DNA of 5,840 bases from Planctomycetaceae bacterium. GTDB taxonomy: Bacteria > Planctomycetota > MHYJ01 > SBBU01. The DNA lies in contig SBBU01000021.1 in assembly GCA_005239585.1 (NCBI GenBank), positions 1 to 5,840 of the forward strand, written 5' to 3'. This document shows positions 5,299 through 5,840 of this stretch, piece by piece (positions within the stretch are counted from its first letter, which is position 1; each line of letters opens with the position of its first letter). Below the pieces are notes generated by a model. It was not told the DNA's origin and searched no databases. It worked only from the letters and a program-made list of their open reading frames with translations. The translations under genes were made by a program, and so were the position numbers.

Positions 5299-5840
5299 AT
5301 GGAATCTGAAAAAATAATATCCACACTACAACAGAAATGGAGATTCTTTAACAATCAGGAACTAACACTTACAGACCTTGAAATCAGGATTAAAATGAAG
5401 AGATTTGCAAGCACTGTTAATGCATATTGTCCTGCAGAAATAATTGATTCCAACGAAAGTGAGCTAAAGATCTATCCAAATACCACAAAATTCCTGATCC
5501 CCGCTCTTATTACCGGGATTTTAATGAATGCATTCATAGCACTAGATTCATGGCTAAATTATCGAGTAACAGCCAGCTACTCCATTGTTTATCTTACTGT
5601 CTTGTGTGCGCTCACAGTGGTTTGTCTTTATTATCACTTTAGAAGCGCCAAGTATTTCCTGTTTTTCCACAACAAATTTTCTCAAGAGACAGTACTAATA
5701 ATACCAGCTGCTATCCCGTCAGAGAAGGAGGTGCAGAATTTCATAAAGCAGGTCAAAGAGATCTCCAAAAAACGACACCATGAAACAGGTGTAGAACAAG
5801 GTCTGCCAAGCTTTGCAGAAGAGGTAAAGAGACTCCACTC
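5299..5840 (+). CDS. Two-helix membrane protein, 3' end beyond the window
   Basis: An ATG 3 bases after the stop of the kinase-like gene opens a frame that stays open for 180 codons to the window edge. The visible part has a charged N-terminal segment (1-60), two transmembrane helices (about 63-82 and 93-113) joined by a short loop, and a cytoplasm-like basic region. Residues 117-155, a beta-like stretch followed by IPAAIPSEKEVQNFIKQV, recall the end of bacterial PH-like or DUF-type membrane proteins in which a helix pair is followed by such a domain; this resemblance is weak. The family is not recognised. The 3-base gap points to co-transcription, perhaps translational coupling, with the two genes before it. 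There is no close Shine-Dalgarno (AGGA lies 13 bases upstream). Confidence 0.8.
   Translation, partial: MESEKIISTLQQKWRFFNNQELTLTDLEIRIKMKRFASTVNAYCPAEIIDSNESELKIYPNTTKFLIPALITGILMNAFIALDSWLNYRVTASYSIVYLTVLCALTVVCLYYHFRSAKYFLFFHNKFSQETVLIIPAAIPSEKEVQNFIKQVKEISKKRHHETGVEQGLPSFAEEVKRLH

Noticed and set aside
4917..5354. Minus-strand frame of 145 codons opposite the kinase-like gene
   Set aside because: It is antisense to a gene with recognisable catalytic motifs, shows no motif of its own and is Ser/Leu-rich as antisense frames often are.
1..5840. CRISPR array, tRNA, rRNA or defence-system cassette
   Set aside because: No regularly spaced repeats, cloverleaf-like or rRNA-like sequences, and no nuclease or helicase motifs were seen in any frame examined.

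Overview
This 5.84 kb window comes from a moderately AT-rich bacterium. Its gene types suggest a member of the Planctomycetota or a related phylum: a large membrane-anchored Hanks-type Ser/Thr kinase, next to a membrane-anchored formylglycine-generating-enzyme-like (FGE/SUMF1) protein with a Pro-Lys-Asp linker. This placement is inferred from gene content and general family knowledge, not from a phylogeny. Shine-Dalgarno sequences are weak or absent before most genes. Several genes instead have a -10-like box 6 to 9 bases before the ATG, so leaderless translation is possible.

Left part (206-3575, minus strand). A membrane-anchored FGE-like protein (2334-3575) lies 88 bases upstream of a receptor-type kinase (206-2245). 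Both have one membrane segment. The kinase carries a complete catalytic domain, one transmembrane helix, and a large C-terminal part ending in a cysteine cluster. The FGE-like protein has an N-terminal anchor, eight 4-residue repeats, a helical region and an FGE fold lacking one of the two catalytic cysteines. They look like a signalling pair, perhaps co-transcribed, although the kinase also has a plausible promoter of its own. The spacer between them is G-rich on the coding strand and holds a tiny ORF with an unusually good Shine-Dalgarno sequence.

Middle part (3576-4169). This is a scar. A short N-terminal fragment of an ISL3-type transposase (zinc-ribbon part only) runs into unrelated sequence near 4025. 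From there another frame encodes a hydrophobic stretch that looks like the C-terminus of a lost membrane protein and overlaps the next gene by 10 bases. The simplest reading is insertion followed by deletion.

Right part (4160-5840, plus strand). This is a tight three-gene cluster: an isoprenylcysteine carboxyl methyltransferase-like membrane protein, a small RIO/Kdo-kinase-like protein, and a two-helix membrane protein cut by the window edge. Gaps are 14 and 3 bases, so an operon is likely. A membrane-lipid or envelope-modification role is possible but not shown. I see no tRNA, rRNA, CRISPR array or complete mobile element.
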